From NCBI GenBank assembly GCA_034509755.1, contig CM067556.1, positions 7,897,501 to 7,961,500 of the forward strand: 64,000 nucleotides of DNA. The letters are read 5' to 3'. This DNA comes from Anisodus tanguticus. Its lineage: Eukaryota; Streptophyta; Magnoliopsida; Solanales; Solanaceae. A program made the position numbers and the translations under genes. Within the stretch, counting starts at the first letter, position 1. Each line of letters begins with the position of its first letter. Shown in pieces: positions 23,886 to 36,900 of the stretch. The notes beneath the pieces were generated by a model. It saw only the letters and a program-made list of their open reading frames with translations. It ran no database searches and was not told where the DNA came from.

Positions 23886-25045
23886 GGTTTTTCATTTGTA
23901 TTCAATATCTACTTTTAAGATCGATTAATATTATGAATTCGTATTGCCTAAATCCATTAAAGAAATAAGAATCTTATCTATTGTACCACGTCTAATCTTG
24001 ATTCCATGTTTAATACACCGATGGTACCAACCACTAGGCTGTAATCACAACACCAGTTTAGTGTTCATGAGAAATAATTTATTAAATTTTTTGAAGATCT
24101 AAGATATCGACATACTAGCTAAAGAAACATGTGACAAGAAAAGAAAATTTCCATTGACTATATTAAAGTTTAGACGACCGTTTTCATTCATCTATTATCT
24201 GTTTGATGATTGCTTCAATGATATTGTATGCATTTTCAACGAATTTTTATTAGTATATATATGTCTATTTCATTATTTATACTTAGATTGCCCACTATGA
24301 ATTTTACATCTTTAATTGTTTTCCAAGATGTTTTGACTGCTTCAAATATTTGTCGTCATCTATAAGTTTCTTCCTTTGGCTCACGTGCTTCCCCCCCCCC
24401 CCCTTCACCATTGAATTTCATTTTCTTGATGGCTCATTTGTTTTAGCCCGTGACTTATTTGCTTTGTTGCTCCCCCATTTACTCCGGAATTCAACTAAAA
24501 CAGTTTGCCAAACATAGTTCTTTATACACGTGGGTAATAATGTTTTTTACTTTAAGAAATGGAGCATTTCATAGGCCGATAACATTTGAAAAATACAAAG
24601 TATATATTAATTTGGGATTGGAAGTACTCAGAGCCTTCACTAAAACTATCATAGTCTTACACTCAAACTAATTTACAAGTCAAATTGTGGCAATAAAACA
24701 CTGACACGACTTGTTAGGTCACTATTCGATATAACCCTCTTACAACAAATTTTAATTTTATTGTATTTGCACTATCAATTTGTTTCATTTAATTATGTCA
24801 GCACACATAGTGACACCACTTATTTTAGGTCAATCGATTTTATTTGTTGTGATAATAAACTCGACAACACGTGCAATTTCTTATTCTCATCATGCAACTA
24901 GGAAGAAAAAGATATAGAAATTTTTAAAAAAAGTCTAATATACGTAATGGTGCAGAAAGCTAAGTGCAATCTTCAGGATTTGCACGTGAAAAATTTAAAA
25001 TCTCATAAAATTAATTTACGCAAGAAAAAAAATAATTAAAGTCCA

Positions 25046-25086
25046 GAAAATCACACGCAAAGCCTCAGGCTTTGCGTGTGATTTTC
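25046..25086. repeat. 41-nt near-perfect palindrome (hairpin)
   Basis: Two 20-base arms, GAAAATCACACGCAAAGCCT and its exact reverse complement, are separated by one C at 25066. The right half and its following sequence resemble a direct copy about 100 bp upstream (near 24974), which begins CAGGATTTGCACGTGA. The origin is not recognised. Confidence 0.9.
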
Positions 25087-25537
25087 AAATCTCTTAAAGT
25101 TGATTCGTTCAAGTGGCAATATCTAGGTTCCAAACTCCAAAAATTATGTACTTAATTCATCGCAATAATGAAAATTTTGTTTACTTATTCTACTGATGTG
25201 TGGATAACTCTGTTGATTTTTTTTTATTTGGTAGTAGGAGTACTTTATTAGATATTCGGTTCTATTAAGTATTTTATTAGAACTGCAAGTGAAAGGCATA
25301 CTCGTGAATATCCTAATTTCGACATTTGAATGATCAATCTTTGACTAGATTGGAAAAGATTCAAACCTCGATGTACATAAGTTAACTCGAAGTACGGGTG
25401 TCCATATATACTCTCGTAAATCCGAATTAACATATTCGATGTCGAAATCTTCGGCACTTCAGTTTCGGTATGACTATATTTAGTATGTATTTAAGAAAAT
25501 TCCAATATTCATTATGATATTTGATATTTTTAGAATA

Positions 25538-25617
25538 CAACAAACAATAACATACTCAGTGTAGTTCCACAAGTGGAATCTGGAGAGGGTAAAGTGTACG
25601 CAAACCTTACCGCTATC
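25538..25617 (-). mobile_element. Truncated SINE, copy 4
   Basis: Contains CAGTGTAGTTCCACAAGTGG and GTGTACGCAAACCTTACCGC, matching the 3' half of the SINE family in the oligopeptidase introns. Flanked by an imperfect duplication, TTGATATTTTTAGAATA (25521-25537) and TTGATATTTTTATAATA (25618-25634). Read on the minus strand it is 5'-truncated and ends in a TTG-like tail. Confidence 0.7.
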
Positions 25618-26229
25618 TTGATATTTTTATAATAAAATACCAAATTGAAATACTTAATTATATAAACAATCTATATATTTCTAAAAATACCGAATACTAT
25701 ATTGAAATACTTAATCTCATAAACAATCCATATATTTTGAGTGTATCATTACTATATCTAGATGATAATTTACTTAATTTAAATATAAACTAATAAAAAA
25801 ATCCTTCAAACTAAAAGCTCCTTGCATTTACTAGTAATAATTATGAACTAAATACTTAATTACATAAAGTCATATACAATATAGATTACTCAAACACAAG
25901 TGTGTCGTTTCTAGCCAACTATTTTCAATGTTTATTCATCTATAGTACCAAAGAGTTTCCACTATTGTCGAAGGCATAATTCTCCACTATAGTCTATATG
26001 AATCGAAGTCGAACAAACTATGATTATTGACTTACATTATTACACAAATCAAATCTACATTTTTAAAAACGGAAATTACTGAAGTTTTCAAAACTATACT
26101 ATACCATACCATGAAGGATATATATTTTGTTGAACCAAACAATATTAATTTTCAAAGTGTTAATGTTGGGTTTGGTGTTGTGACATTTGACTCAACATAT
26201 CTTCTGAAGTACTGATTTGAATGCATAAA

Positions 26230-26860
26230 AATGTTGGGACAAATGTCATAACATTCGGACCAACATTTTCGAAAAACAATTTTGCCTTACTTCACGGTAA
26301 GCAGTAATATTTTACTGTGAGGTAAAAACGACTTAGGCGTGGTGAATTTGAGCTGTGTAAAACATGGGAGAAAGAGTCAAAGCTTGGGGAGGAAGTCGAG
26401 TAAGGAACAAGTCAAAGTTGTTGAGGATTTCACTCCATGATCTTCTCCAACAAACACACCAGCTGCCCACCATTCCCTCAACCTCCACAACCAATCGACG
26501 AGCTTCAAGGAAGACTCTCTACTATAAATAGAGAGGCTACTACAGTGAATCGATATCCAGGATCAAAATGTAAAAATACCAACAGAGCTCTCGGGATTAC
26601 ATCTCAGAAATCTGGATCACAAGTGTTGCCTGAGTGTGTCGACAACATTCTGTCTAACATTACAATTGTTGTTTAGATTCTAAATTAGTTTTGTATGGAG
26701 CGACTGTAACGAGAGGTTGTCTATGTCTACTTAGTTAGATTTTTCAGGCAGAAGTCATCTGCGACTTCAACTTTTAATTCCTTTCCGTTTTATCTTGTAA
26801 ATATGTAAAGAAAGGAATTTGTAAATTTATATAATATATATACAATACATTTGGTCATTG
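26230..26860 (+). repeat. Promoter-like repeat fragment (LTR-like or pararetrovirus-like)
   Basis: A compact promoter-like block: TATA box in CTCTACTATAAATAGAGAGG at about 26516-26535, a following GC-balanced leader-like stretch with a 79-codon frame, and then T-rich polyadenylation-like sequence with TTGTAAATATGTAAAG near 26800. It resembles the regulatory part of a retroelement LTR or of an endogenous plant pararetrovirus. No reverse transcriptase, coat or movement coding sequence is visible next to it, so the class is unproven. Confidence 0.35.
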
Positions 26861-27473
26861 ACCATCATAAAAATATATAACTTATGAAAATTTTAAACCT
26901 TTGTGTTCTTTAAATTCCGATGCATTTACTCTTTAAAGTTACTGTTTTACTAAGTGTTGTTACTAGTGTCGGACGACATAATTACCGATATTCTGAAACA
27001 GAATTGACATTCGATTTATTTCATCTCTTATTTTTATTTCCCATAGCATTTGACACCCTTCACCGAGAATATCAAAGATGAAGGTATATCTTCGCATCAA
27101 TTCTTAACCTCTTAATCACTTTTAATTAATTTGGTTCTTTTAGATTCTTCTAAGTACTTAAGCTGAATGTGGTTCCTATACTACACCATCAAACTTTGAG
27201 CGTGCATTCTATAATACGGATGGACGGATGGTTATTTCTTCAATCCAGGCCGTATAACATTTGGTTATTGAATCTGAAATATAATAACTGAAATTATAAG
27301 AAAATAAATAAATAAATAAAATTAAAATTTGATAAGAGTTGGGTGGTGGAGGCCCGGTGTTTAGCCCATGTTAATTCAACTAATTTCAATCTAAGCAACA
27401 TTTGGATCGTTAATGACCCGTTCTATTTTATTAACTTAATCCATTTTGACCCGTCCAAATTCAGCTCAACCTG

Positions 27474-28328
27474 AGGGTGTGTTTGGTATGTAGGAAAATA
27501 TTTTCTAGTTTTCTCATATACATTCATTTGGTCAAAAATTTTGAATTTTTTTTTTTAAAATGAGAAAAATAACTTTTATAATGAAAGTAAGGAAAAAAAG
27601 TCCCACAAGTGGCATTCAACCAATCACCCACCACCACTCAACCTACCAAATCCCAACCACTCTCACCACCCCTCCACCACCCAACCCCCTCCCAATTTTT
27701 TTAAAAAGTTTTTAAAATTTTTTCTACCCCCCCCCCCCCCGACCCTCATTCAACCCCTCCAATTTTTATTTTTTTTTAAAGAATTTTTTTTTAAAAGTTC
27801 ATTTTTTTGGGTTTTTACACCACCCAAACCCCTCCCCCCGTGACCCCCCATCCCTCTACCCCTCCCGAATTTTCTACTTCGTATATTTTATTTTACTTTT
27901 ATAAATTTTTATAAAAAATGAGAAATTTGTGTGGTTAAATATGGTGTGGAGTGGGTGGTGGGGTTGTGGTTGGGGGGCAGAGGGCAAGGGGGTGGGATGC
28001 GGCTAAGATTTTTTTTTCATTTTTTATAAAAGTAAAATCAAATATATGAAATACAAAACTTTGAGGGGGTGGTGGAGGGTTGGGTGGTGGTGTGGAGTGG
28101 GTAAGGATGAAGTGCGTTCAAGGGTGGTAGTTGGTTGGTGGTGGGATTTGGTTGGGGTGGGTGGAGTGAGTGGTTGAGGTAGATGGTGGGTGTGGTGGGG
28201 TTGGTAGGGCTTAGGTGGTCACTTATTTTCCACTAATCAACCGAAAATGAAAAAATAAGTAAAAAATTAACTTATTTTCCAAGAAACATTTTTCATAAAA
28301 ACATTTTCCTTCCTAATGAATACACCCT
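27474..28328. mobile_element. Large foldback element with GGGTGT-type ends
   Basis: Left end reads AGGGTGTGTTTGGTATGTAG followed by GAAAATATTTTC; right end, reversed, reads AGGGTGTATTCATTAGGAAG followed by GAAAATGTTTTT. Between them, an A/C-rich left arm (27600-27880, CCACCACCCAACCCC-like) is mirrored by a G/T-rich right arm (27940-28215, GGTTGGGTGGTGG-like), so the ~855 bp could fold on itself. This is typical of plant non-autonomous DNA transposons. A clear target duplication was not found. Confidence 0.55.
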
Positions 28329-29593
28329 AAATTTAGAATGAGTACCAAAAGAATCTTTAACCACAGCTTGCACCGGAAAGTGGTTGTTGGATCATCATGG
28401 CATGTCCTCTGGCTCTCATCTATAGTTCATGGATGTGTGATCTATATTCGGTTGTTCATATGTACTAGTGAAAGTATAAGTACGACAACAACAATTACTA
28501 TTACCCCTCAATTCTAAGCTAGTTAGAGTCAACATGTGGATCTTCATTATTCATTTTACTCTATTTAGATTTATTTCATTCCAAATTTTAATAATTTTAG
28601 ATTGTAATTTTAGATTCGGAAAACAATTAACAATTGAAAATTAATAAGAAATTCCTCAAGATGAGGTGTAGATATCTCGTGTTTTTCTCTCTTTTTAACT
28701 AATCAAATAGTAATACTTTGACTTATCCCCTTCATGATTTGACGACTTGATAATATAGTATGATGCAAATAAGCTCTGAATAAGTTGTTAAGTTCAAATT
28801 TCCGCCTCAAAAACACATTCCCTCGACAAGTAAAACTCTCCTTTTAATGTATGTTGGAGTACTAATTGAAAGTATTACCGACAGTTTTCCATTAGTTTTC
28901 TCCTTCAATTAACATGAAAGGCCATGCAACTTTTATTAACGTATTAAATTGCTAGAAGAACTCGAACACTCACAACCTTAAATAAGTTGGTGTCTTGTAA
29001 GTTGTATCAACATATTTTTGCTAATGATAAGGTTCCGCCCTATCAACTTAAAAATGTGCTTCATACTTACTGTGTATGTGTATAAAGAACAGTACCAGAA
29101 GAATATGGGATTAGTCCACAGAAAGTTGTTTTTCTAGGATTGTTACTGTGAAAAGAAACTTCAGTTTCCCAACGGAGCTATGCTAACTATTAGCACGGTG
29201 ATCACATCTTTGCATTAGTATATGCTCAATTTGATGTTATTCTGTCTACAAGTTCTGTTCCAGATAACCAAGTGTTTGCAATGCTAAAATCAATCAACGA
29301 AACGTACATCACCAGATTTGATATAAAGTTTCTCAGACAGATTGATTGGTCATGATGCCTGTGCTCTATTTATGTGCAACATCAAATGTTTGAATTACAT
29401 TGGCAGCATAGATAATGTATGCTATTATTAAATATGAATAAGATAATACACCATTTTATGAGATGCCAATGAACCTCCACACTAATTATATATCATCGAA
29501 ACACTTCAATCCTTCTTTTTGTCTTTAATTCCTCTTCTGCTGCTCTGCAGTTCAGGTTGTTAAGTCATTGATCTTTACTGCCACCATTGACAT

Positions 29594-30974
29594 CTACCTG
29601 TAAGAAGGTCAAAATATCAGGAATTCTCATGTAGGAGTGAATGGTTTGTAACCATGCTAGTATACTTCATATTTGTTGACTATAGTGCAATAGCACACTA
29701 ATTGTAATTCATTGATTTAAGTTATATACTCTTACACTATCAGCGCCATTTTAATTGTCATAGCAGGTTATTACTTTATTTCCTGGTTAGCTTATTAGGC
29801 TGGTTTTGAAAATGAATTGTTGTTGCAGGTCAGCTTAACTTGATGGTGTTAAACATTTATTATTACACTGTCAGTGCAAAAAACTTAACTCATAATTTAG
29901 TTACTGCTGGAGTTGCAAACAACTAATTGTTGACGGAAGTTTGAATCATATTCTAATGAAAGAAGAACGATTTACGTACCTTGAATCGGATGTTCCTGCT
30001 TGCATTTCAAAATTTTGTGGCTCAGGCTGGCTTAGCTGCAGATGGATGGGGGCATGAACTTCTCTACTCACCGTGAAGCGATATGGATTAATTGTGTTTT
30101 CATTCACTACATTAACATCTCTTGTACCATAAGCCTGAAAGAATAAGGTTATCTTTTTGCACTATTAGCTTTTACTTTGTAATTATATATGCAAGGAAAC
30201 TCTTACTTAATATCAAGTAGTACTACCTTTTTATACAATTCTGCATTTTCTTGTCGAATGAGATTTACCTTCTTGTAGAGTTCCAAATTCTCTTGATGTA
30301 TCATGCTGCCCTGTATAGATTCAATAGTTTCAGATCAATAAGTTCCTGTTTCAATTTTCTGAAAACTGCTAGTACGTTTCTGCACATACCTTTCGAGTTT
30401 GATCTTGAATTTCATCCTTTAATATTTGCTCCTATAAAGTCAGGAATTGTTTAGTTGTGAGTATTTTTCAGTTCCAACAGTATTAATTACTGTATCAGGT
30501 TGATCGCTGACCTTTTGCATACGGATGCTCCTTAAGCTCATTTCCAGCTTATTCTCCAGATTTGTTAGATCTTTTACACCCAAACCACAGAACTCCTGTC
30601 CCATTAATTGCCTGTTCTATCAGATGGTGAGAAAATTGTCTATTGAATAATACTAGTCAGTATAGGTACTAGTTTCAAACTTCTCGATACAATGCAATTT
30701 GTTAAAATGATGTGCTTACGTCCAATTCCATGAGTCCATAAATCCATGAAAATTTAGTAACACATGTGTTCAATTTTTTCTTTTAGTCTTTATATGTTCA
30801 AGTATTTTGTTCAACAAACCAAACATTAGATGCAACTGTCTCTTGATGTTTGTTCGTAAGCTATTTTGATGTGAAGTAAAAGCATGTGTATCTTGCCAAG
30901 AGTAAACTTTACCGATGATTTACTTGCAGGTCCTGTAATTGTTGCCGCAAGATCTCTGCCTCCCTCTGCCACAG
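29594..30974 (-). CDS. MADS exons 3-8 (K box and C-terminus)
   Basis: Compact 3' half of the MADS gene. Exon 3 (62 nt) gives LWQREAEILRQQLQDLQ; exon 4 (100 nt) gives QLMGQEFCGLGVKDL and ENKLEMSLRSIRMQK; exon 5 (42 nt) gives EQILKDEIQDQTRK; exon 6 (84 nt) gives two related 14-residue units, GSMIHQENLELYKK and VNLIRQENAELYKK; exon 7 (155 nt) encodes the variable C-terminus. Exon 8 supplies only the last base of an Arg codon and the TAG stop before the 3' UTR. The K-box helices are leucine-rich, as expected for dimerisation. Confidence 0.88.
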
Positions 30975-33900
30975 CTATAGCACGTACAGTTCACAATATA
31001 GTCAGGCTTTGTAGATGAAAAATTACAACATATGTACTAATAGTACTATATAGAGTTTTTGTAACTATTTTTCATTCACCAATATTCACGTGAACCCTCT
31101 ACACTCCTGAAATGACCACAAAGAAATGCTACAACTATGTATAGTTGTATATTCCGGTCATTTCATTCAAGAAATCATACATGGATAAGGTAGTAACCCT
31201 GAAAACTACCATTTTTCTCCTGTTACCTCTCAGTTTCACTTAACTTGTTGAGATGAAGATATGATCTTACAAGTTTATTGGAACTATGTCTGTAAAATGG
31301 TTAAAACAGTACAGGAAGTAGAAATTGCACATGTTGTAGTATGAAATTTATCAACATATTAGCACCATATTCCAGGTATACTGTTCGGCAAAGACAAACG
31401 AACTACTTTCCAATGGAATTATGGGAAACATCAAGCGATTCACGTGAGAATTGTTGCTGCTATACATGTATAGGTTTCCAGAACAGAGCTCTTTTTTCAG
31501 TAGTCCTGACTCGAGGGCACAACATTTCCTTGGCTGACATCTCTAAATGTTCTTGATAGTGAATATATTTCATATATATTCACAATATATTCTATAATTA
31601 ATATTTAGTGTAACTAATGTAAAATAGAGATCCTAATTCTATTAGGACTACAATTGTATACTCTATATATATTACATTAATAAGAGAACTCTGGCAAGGA
31701 GATTTACACTATTCTACATGGTATCAAGAGCCAAAAATCCCTCCCTACCCTAAGCCCTATTTTCGGCCGCCATACCCTAAATTTCCTCCCACTTCTGGCA
31801 CCGCAAAACTGCCGTATACCGCTGGTATACATCTGCTTCTCGCTGATATACATCCAAATCAGCCCTCTTCTTGGTATACATGTAACATCTACTGATATAC
31901 AGCCACACCGACCCTCCTCTTTAGATATCTCGCCATATACATCTGGTATACATGTGATATCTCGCCGTATATAGCCACATCAGCCCTCTTCTTTACCTAT
32001 TTCGCCCGTATACATCAAGTATACATGTGATGTTTAGTGATATACGGCCAAATCAGACCTCTTTTCTACCTATCTCGCCTGTATACATCCAGTATACATG
32101 TGATATACACAACACCCGAACCCCTTATCACCCGAAAAAGGTTGTATACCGTTGATAAACAGCTGCCCCAAACCCTATATCCTTCTATCAATTTTTCGGC
32201 AGCCCTCATGGTGTTACCCGCGGCCCACATAGCTTCCTCTTCCTCAACATTCGGCGTCACACATATTAAGCCGCATGCCCAGTACCCGAAATAGTGGGCC
32301 AGCCCACGTCCTCAGCAATAGTTCGGGCACTGGGCCTCGTCGACCAACCTCTTTCATAAGCTAGGCCCAGCAGGAACAGTGGGCACTGCCGAAGCCCACT
32401 ATACAGTGGCCCAGCCACAATGGGCACTGTCGACCAACCCGTTTCCAGGCCAGGCCCAATAATAACAGTGGGAACTATTGAGGTCCAATATACAGTGGTC
32501 CAGCACCACCGATAATCTGTCCAGCCACCAAGCCCATTACACAGCGGCCCAGCAGCAGCCGTCCAGCCTCAATCCAAGAGATTTGGGCCGTGCTTTCGTT
32601 TTTTAAAAAAATTTCGCAACCGATGGTGCATGGCATATGGATACGGGCGCCACGTCTCACCTCACCAATAATTTTGGTAATCTTTCTCAAATGCGCAATT
32701 TAATTACTCCTCAATCTATTAGGATCGGAAATGGTCATCGCATTTCAATTCAAAGGGTTGGCCACACACTAACTCCACCACCACATCCCCACTTCTCCCT
32801 TAAAAATGTCCTATATGCCCCTAACATTATCAAGAACATGATCTCTGTTAGAAAATTTGCCACTGATAATTCTATATCCATTAATTTTGACTCGTTTGGT
32901 TTTTCTGTAAATGACCTACGTATGGGGAGACTTCTTACGAGATGCAATAGTGTGGGGGACCTCTATCCTTTCCTATCCACGTCCACTGCCCATGTCACTC
33001 CACCCATCGCTTTAGCTGCAATATCTCCATCAACGTGACATAATAGACTTGATCATCCGAGAGCTCATGTTTTTTATTCCCTTAGAAACTACAATTTAAT
33101 CCAATGTAATAAAGGGAAACTTTCCCATAGTTGCTCCTCTTGTCATCTAGGGAAACATTTTAGACTTTCATTTACGTCTTTTTTAAGTATTACTTCCTCT
33201 CCCTTTGATATTATTCATGCGGATTTATGGACATCTCCTATAACTAGCAACCTAGGTCATAAATATTATTTGGTATTTTTGGATGATTTCTCTCACTTTC
33301 TTTGGGTCTATCCGCTTAAACTTAAGTCTCAAGTTTACTCCAAATTCCTTGAATTTCGTACATTGGTTAAATGCAATTTGAAAAAGACATCAAAACATTT
33401 CAATGTGATAATGATTGTGAGTTTAATAACTCCCTTTTTCATAATTTTTGTGCGGCTAATGACATGGTTTTTCGTTTCTCATGCCCCCATACTTCCCCTC
33501 AAAATGGTAAAGCCGAAAGAATTCTCCGCACCATTAACAATATGATTAGTACCCTTCTTTTTCATGCGTCTCTCCCCTACCTTTTGGGTATATGCATTAA
33601 AAATGGTAGAACACATTCTTAACATCTTACCTACCCGTACGATCCAAAATAGGACACCCATCGAAATTCTCTTCCGTCGGATCCCTTGCTATGATCACCT
33701 TCGAATTTTCGGTTGTCTTTGTTACCCAAATCTGGACTCCACGGTCCCTCACAAATTAGCACCTCGCTCCACTCTATGCATCTTCCTAGGTTTTCCGTCG
33801 AACCATAGGGGTATTTGTGCTATAAGTTATCCACAGATAAAATCTTAGTCTCACGCCATGTCACGTTTGTTGAGTACGTTTTCCCATTTGACAACATCTA

Positions 33901-36900
33901 AAAATTTCGAGTCACTGATTACAGTTTCCTTGATGACTCGGACACCTCCCATCTACTTCAAAACACACTATATAGGCCAAATACCAAACCGTCACCCACT
34001 GCCCCATCTACAGGACCCACTGCCATGTCACCCATCCCGTCGGCCCCACCACTACACCCGGTTTGACCCGCCCTGACCCGTCGCCAATTAATAACACTGC
34101 CCAGCCACATTACAACACTGCCCAGCCCAACGAAACTAATGCACAACCCAATACCCCAAGGCCCCATCCCACTGCCCAGCCCAATAACCCACAACCCAAC
34201 CCAGTGATGCCACTACCCATCCCACTACCTCATGGCCCAGTCCCGCAGACTTCCAGCCCAACCCGCAGTCCCCACCTATCGTCCCACCGCACCCGATTCA
34301 GCCCCCAACCCACCGTATGGAAACCCGTGCACAACACGGGATTTTCAAACCAAAAATCCACTTTAATTTGTCCACTCAAACCATCTCCCCGCTACCTAAA
34401 AACCCTACCTTCGCCAAACTTGACCCGAATTGGAATGAGGCCATGCGAGAGGAGTTTAATGCGCTTACTTCACAGCTCACTTGGGATCTTGTTCCGCGAG
34501 CTGAGGGGGTGAATGTAATCCGTTGTATGCGGCTATTTCGTCATAAGTTTAGAGATAATGGTGCCCTTGAACGTCACAAGGCCATACTTGTGGCAAATGG
34601 CACAGGGAAACATGAGGGTGTTGATTGTTGAGAGACTTTCAGTCCAGTGGTTAAGCCTGCTACCATCCGCACGGTTTTGAGCATCGCTATAGGGAAGAAT
34701 TGGCATATTCACCAGTTTGATGTAAAAAATGCTTTCTTACATAGGGATTTGAAAAAAACCCGTCTATATGCATCAACCGCCAGGTTTTGTGCATCCAGAG
34801 GCTTCTCATCATGTTTGTCATCTTCGTAAGTCGCTAAATGGGCTGAAACAAGGCCCCAATGCTTGGTATGAGCGGTTTGTCACTTACATCATCCAGATCG
34901 GTTTTGTGTGTAACAAGAGTGGCATTCATTGTTCATTTTTCATCGAGGTACTGACACAAATTTCCTTCTATTATATGTGGATGATATTGTATTGACAGCT
35001 TCTTCAGATGGCCTGAAGCAAGAGATCGTTGCTCTACTCAAGTTTGAATTTGCGATGACTAACTTGGGTAATTTGTGTTATTTTTTTGGGATATCAGTGA
35101 CCAGATCCACACATGCCATATTCTTGTGTCAGCGTAAGTATGCAAAGAAGATATCTACAGGGCTAAAATGGAAAATTGTAAGATCATACCCACTCCCGTC
35201 GACTCCAAGTCCAAACTCAGTGTAGATGATGGGATTCGGTCAGTGATGTCGTTCTTTATAGAAGTCTCGCGGGTGCTCTTCAGTATCTCATCTTCACTCG
35301 ATCAGATATTACATATGCGATTCAGCAGGTGTGCTTGTTCATGCACGCTCCTAGGGAGCCTCACTTTACAACTCTTAAGCGTATCATTCGGTACGTTAAG
35401 GGCACTCTTGACTAAGGAGTTCATTTATATCCCTCAGAACCGACTAGATTGCTCTCCTACACATACGCAGATTGGGCAGGCTGTCCGGACACCCGTCGCT
35501 CTACGTCGGCTATTGTGTGTTTTGGGGGATAATATCATATCGTGGTCTGCCAAGCGGCAAGCCACACTTTTTCGTTCGAGTGCGGAAGCAGAATATCGAG
35601 GCATTGCCAACGTTGTTACCGAGCTATGTTGGCTCCGAAGTCTCCTTCTTGAGCTTCATTGTCCCATACGTAAGGCATCTTTATTTTACTGTGATAACAT
35701 ATCTGCTGTCTAATTGTCACATAACCCGGTTCAGCATCAGCGAACCAAGCATATTGATATGGATATTCAATTTGTTCGTGAGAAGGTTGCAATGAGTCAC
35801 GTTAGGGTGTTACATGTTCCTTCTTCGTATCAATACGCAGATATATTCACAAAGGGACTTTCTCGGCAACTGTTCCTTGACTTCAGATTCAGTATCAGCG
35901 TCCGGCCTCCACCCGCTCCGACTGAGGGGGTGTGAAAGTGAATATATTCCATATATATTCTGTAATTAATATTTAGTGTAATTAATGTAAAATAGAGATC
36001 ATAATTCTATTAGGACTACAACTGTATACTATATATATATATATATATATTACATTAATAAGAGAACTCCAGCAAGAAGATTTACATTATTCTACATTTC
36101 TATTACTCCATGTCTCATAACTCCGACATTAAATGAATTTTGTTCCTCCTACATTTTTCATTAACTTTACGGATTTTTGTTTCGCGGAAGTGTAGAGAGT
36201 TTTAGAAATTGAGCATTACTACTGTTTCTCATATAACATACTTTACTTACTGAATCTAATTCTTTGAGACTTATTTACCAGTAAAGAGGTTATCTTTTTC
36301 CATTTCAAAGTAATGTTCCATTTGTTTAGAATTTCCTACCTAATTTGGTGGCAATGGGAGTTTTATTTTGCGTTTATTGATCGTTGTTTTAACTAGTGAA
36401 CTTACTTAACAAGAGTATAAGTTGGAGTTACTATTGTAAATCTCAATGGTAGTTGATTCAAAGGCTCCTCCTCCTAACATACTTATGTTATCCTAGACGG
36501 CAGACGCAAAATGTAGCCAAGGAAATGTACATCTTTGGGATGTTTCCCCTTAAATCTTGAACCAGATATCTGACAAAAAAAGAGTCCCCATAAAGTGGAA
36601 ACCTATAGTAATTGTAGGGTTTTGTTGGGTTCAAAATACATAAGTAAAGTACATCGGAAGTTTTAAATTTTATTTCTTACCCCAACAATTCCTTCTGGTA
36701 TGGTTATATGACAATTAGACCTGTAAAGTAAATTTGAACATAACACTTACATGTTATAAAAATTTGGAGTCTTTAACTAAATGGTGAACACGCGATTGCC
36801 CATTCGACTGCAATCACCTTGCTACGGTGTATTTCTCTATCAAGAAAGCCAGGAAATCTTGGCAGAGGTTTGAGAGAATTTTATCCTAGACTCTAAGTCT

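Larger units (their letters stand above)
23891..29593. other. Gene-poor AT-rich region with scattered repeats
   Basis: 5.7 kb without a recognisable gene, apart from repeats listed separately (SINE relic at 25.5 kb, hairpin at 25.05 kb, promoter-like fragment at 26.2-26.9 kb, foldback at 27.5-28.3 kb). It also holds a short C homopolymer at about 24391 and the 3' flank of the MADS-box gene. Confidence 0.5.
31554..36096 (+). mobile_element. Ty1-copia element A (gag-less, decayed) in MADS intron 2
   Basis: Short LTRs at 31554-31718 and 35933-36096; primer site TGGTATCAAGAGCC at 31719-31732 (initiator Met tRNA); polypurine tract CTGAGGGGG before the 3' LTR. Flanks GTTCT and TTTCT suggest an imperfect 5-bp duplication. 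Between PBS and protease there is no UBN2-type gag; instead a TATAC-rich leader with ~73-bp tandem units. Protease motif MDTGATSHLT at 32637, then integrase (~33180-33840), reverse transcriptase with QFDVKNAFLH and YVDDIVLT (~34510-35230) and RNase H (to 35935), spread over many frames with stops. Antisense to the MADS gene. RT motifs suggest the Ale/Retrofit group. Confidence 0.9.

Noticed and set aside
26437..26676. 79-codon frame after the orphan TATA box
   Set aside because: No family resemblance and it fits a non-coding leader of a repeat; kept only as part of the promoter-like block.
32037..32294. 85-codon frame in the leader of element A as a gag gene
   Set aside because: It consists largely of TATAC tandem units and lacks any UBN2 or zinc-knuckle motif.
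36623..36687. 65-bp TGTTGGG...CCCCAACA unit as a tiny LTR
   Set aside because: The flanks show no matching target duplication and there is no second copy in the window, so it is probably coincidence.
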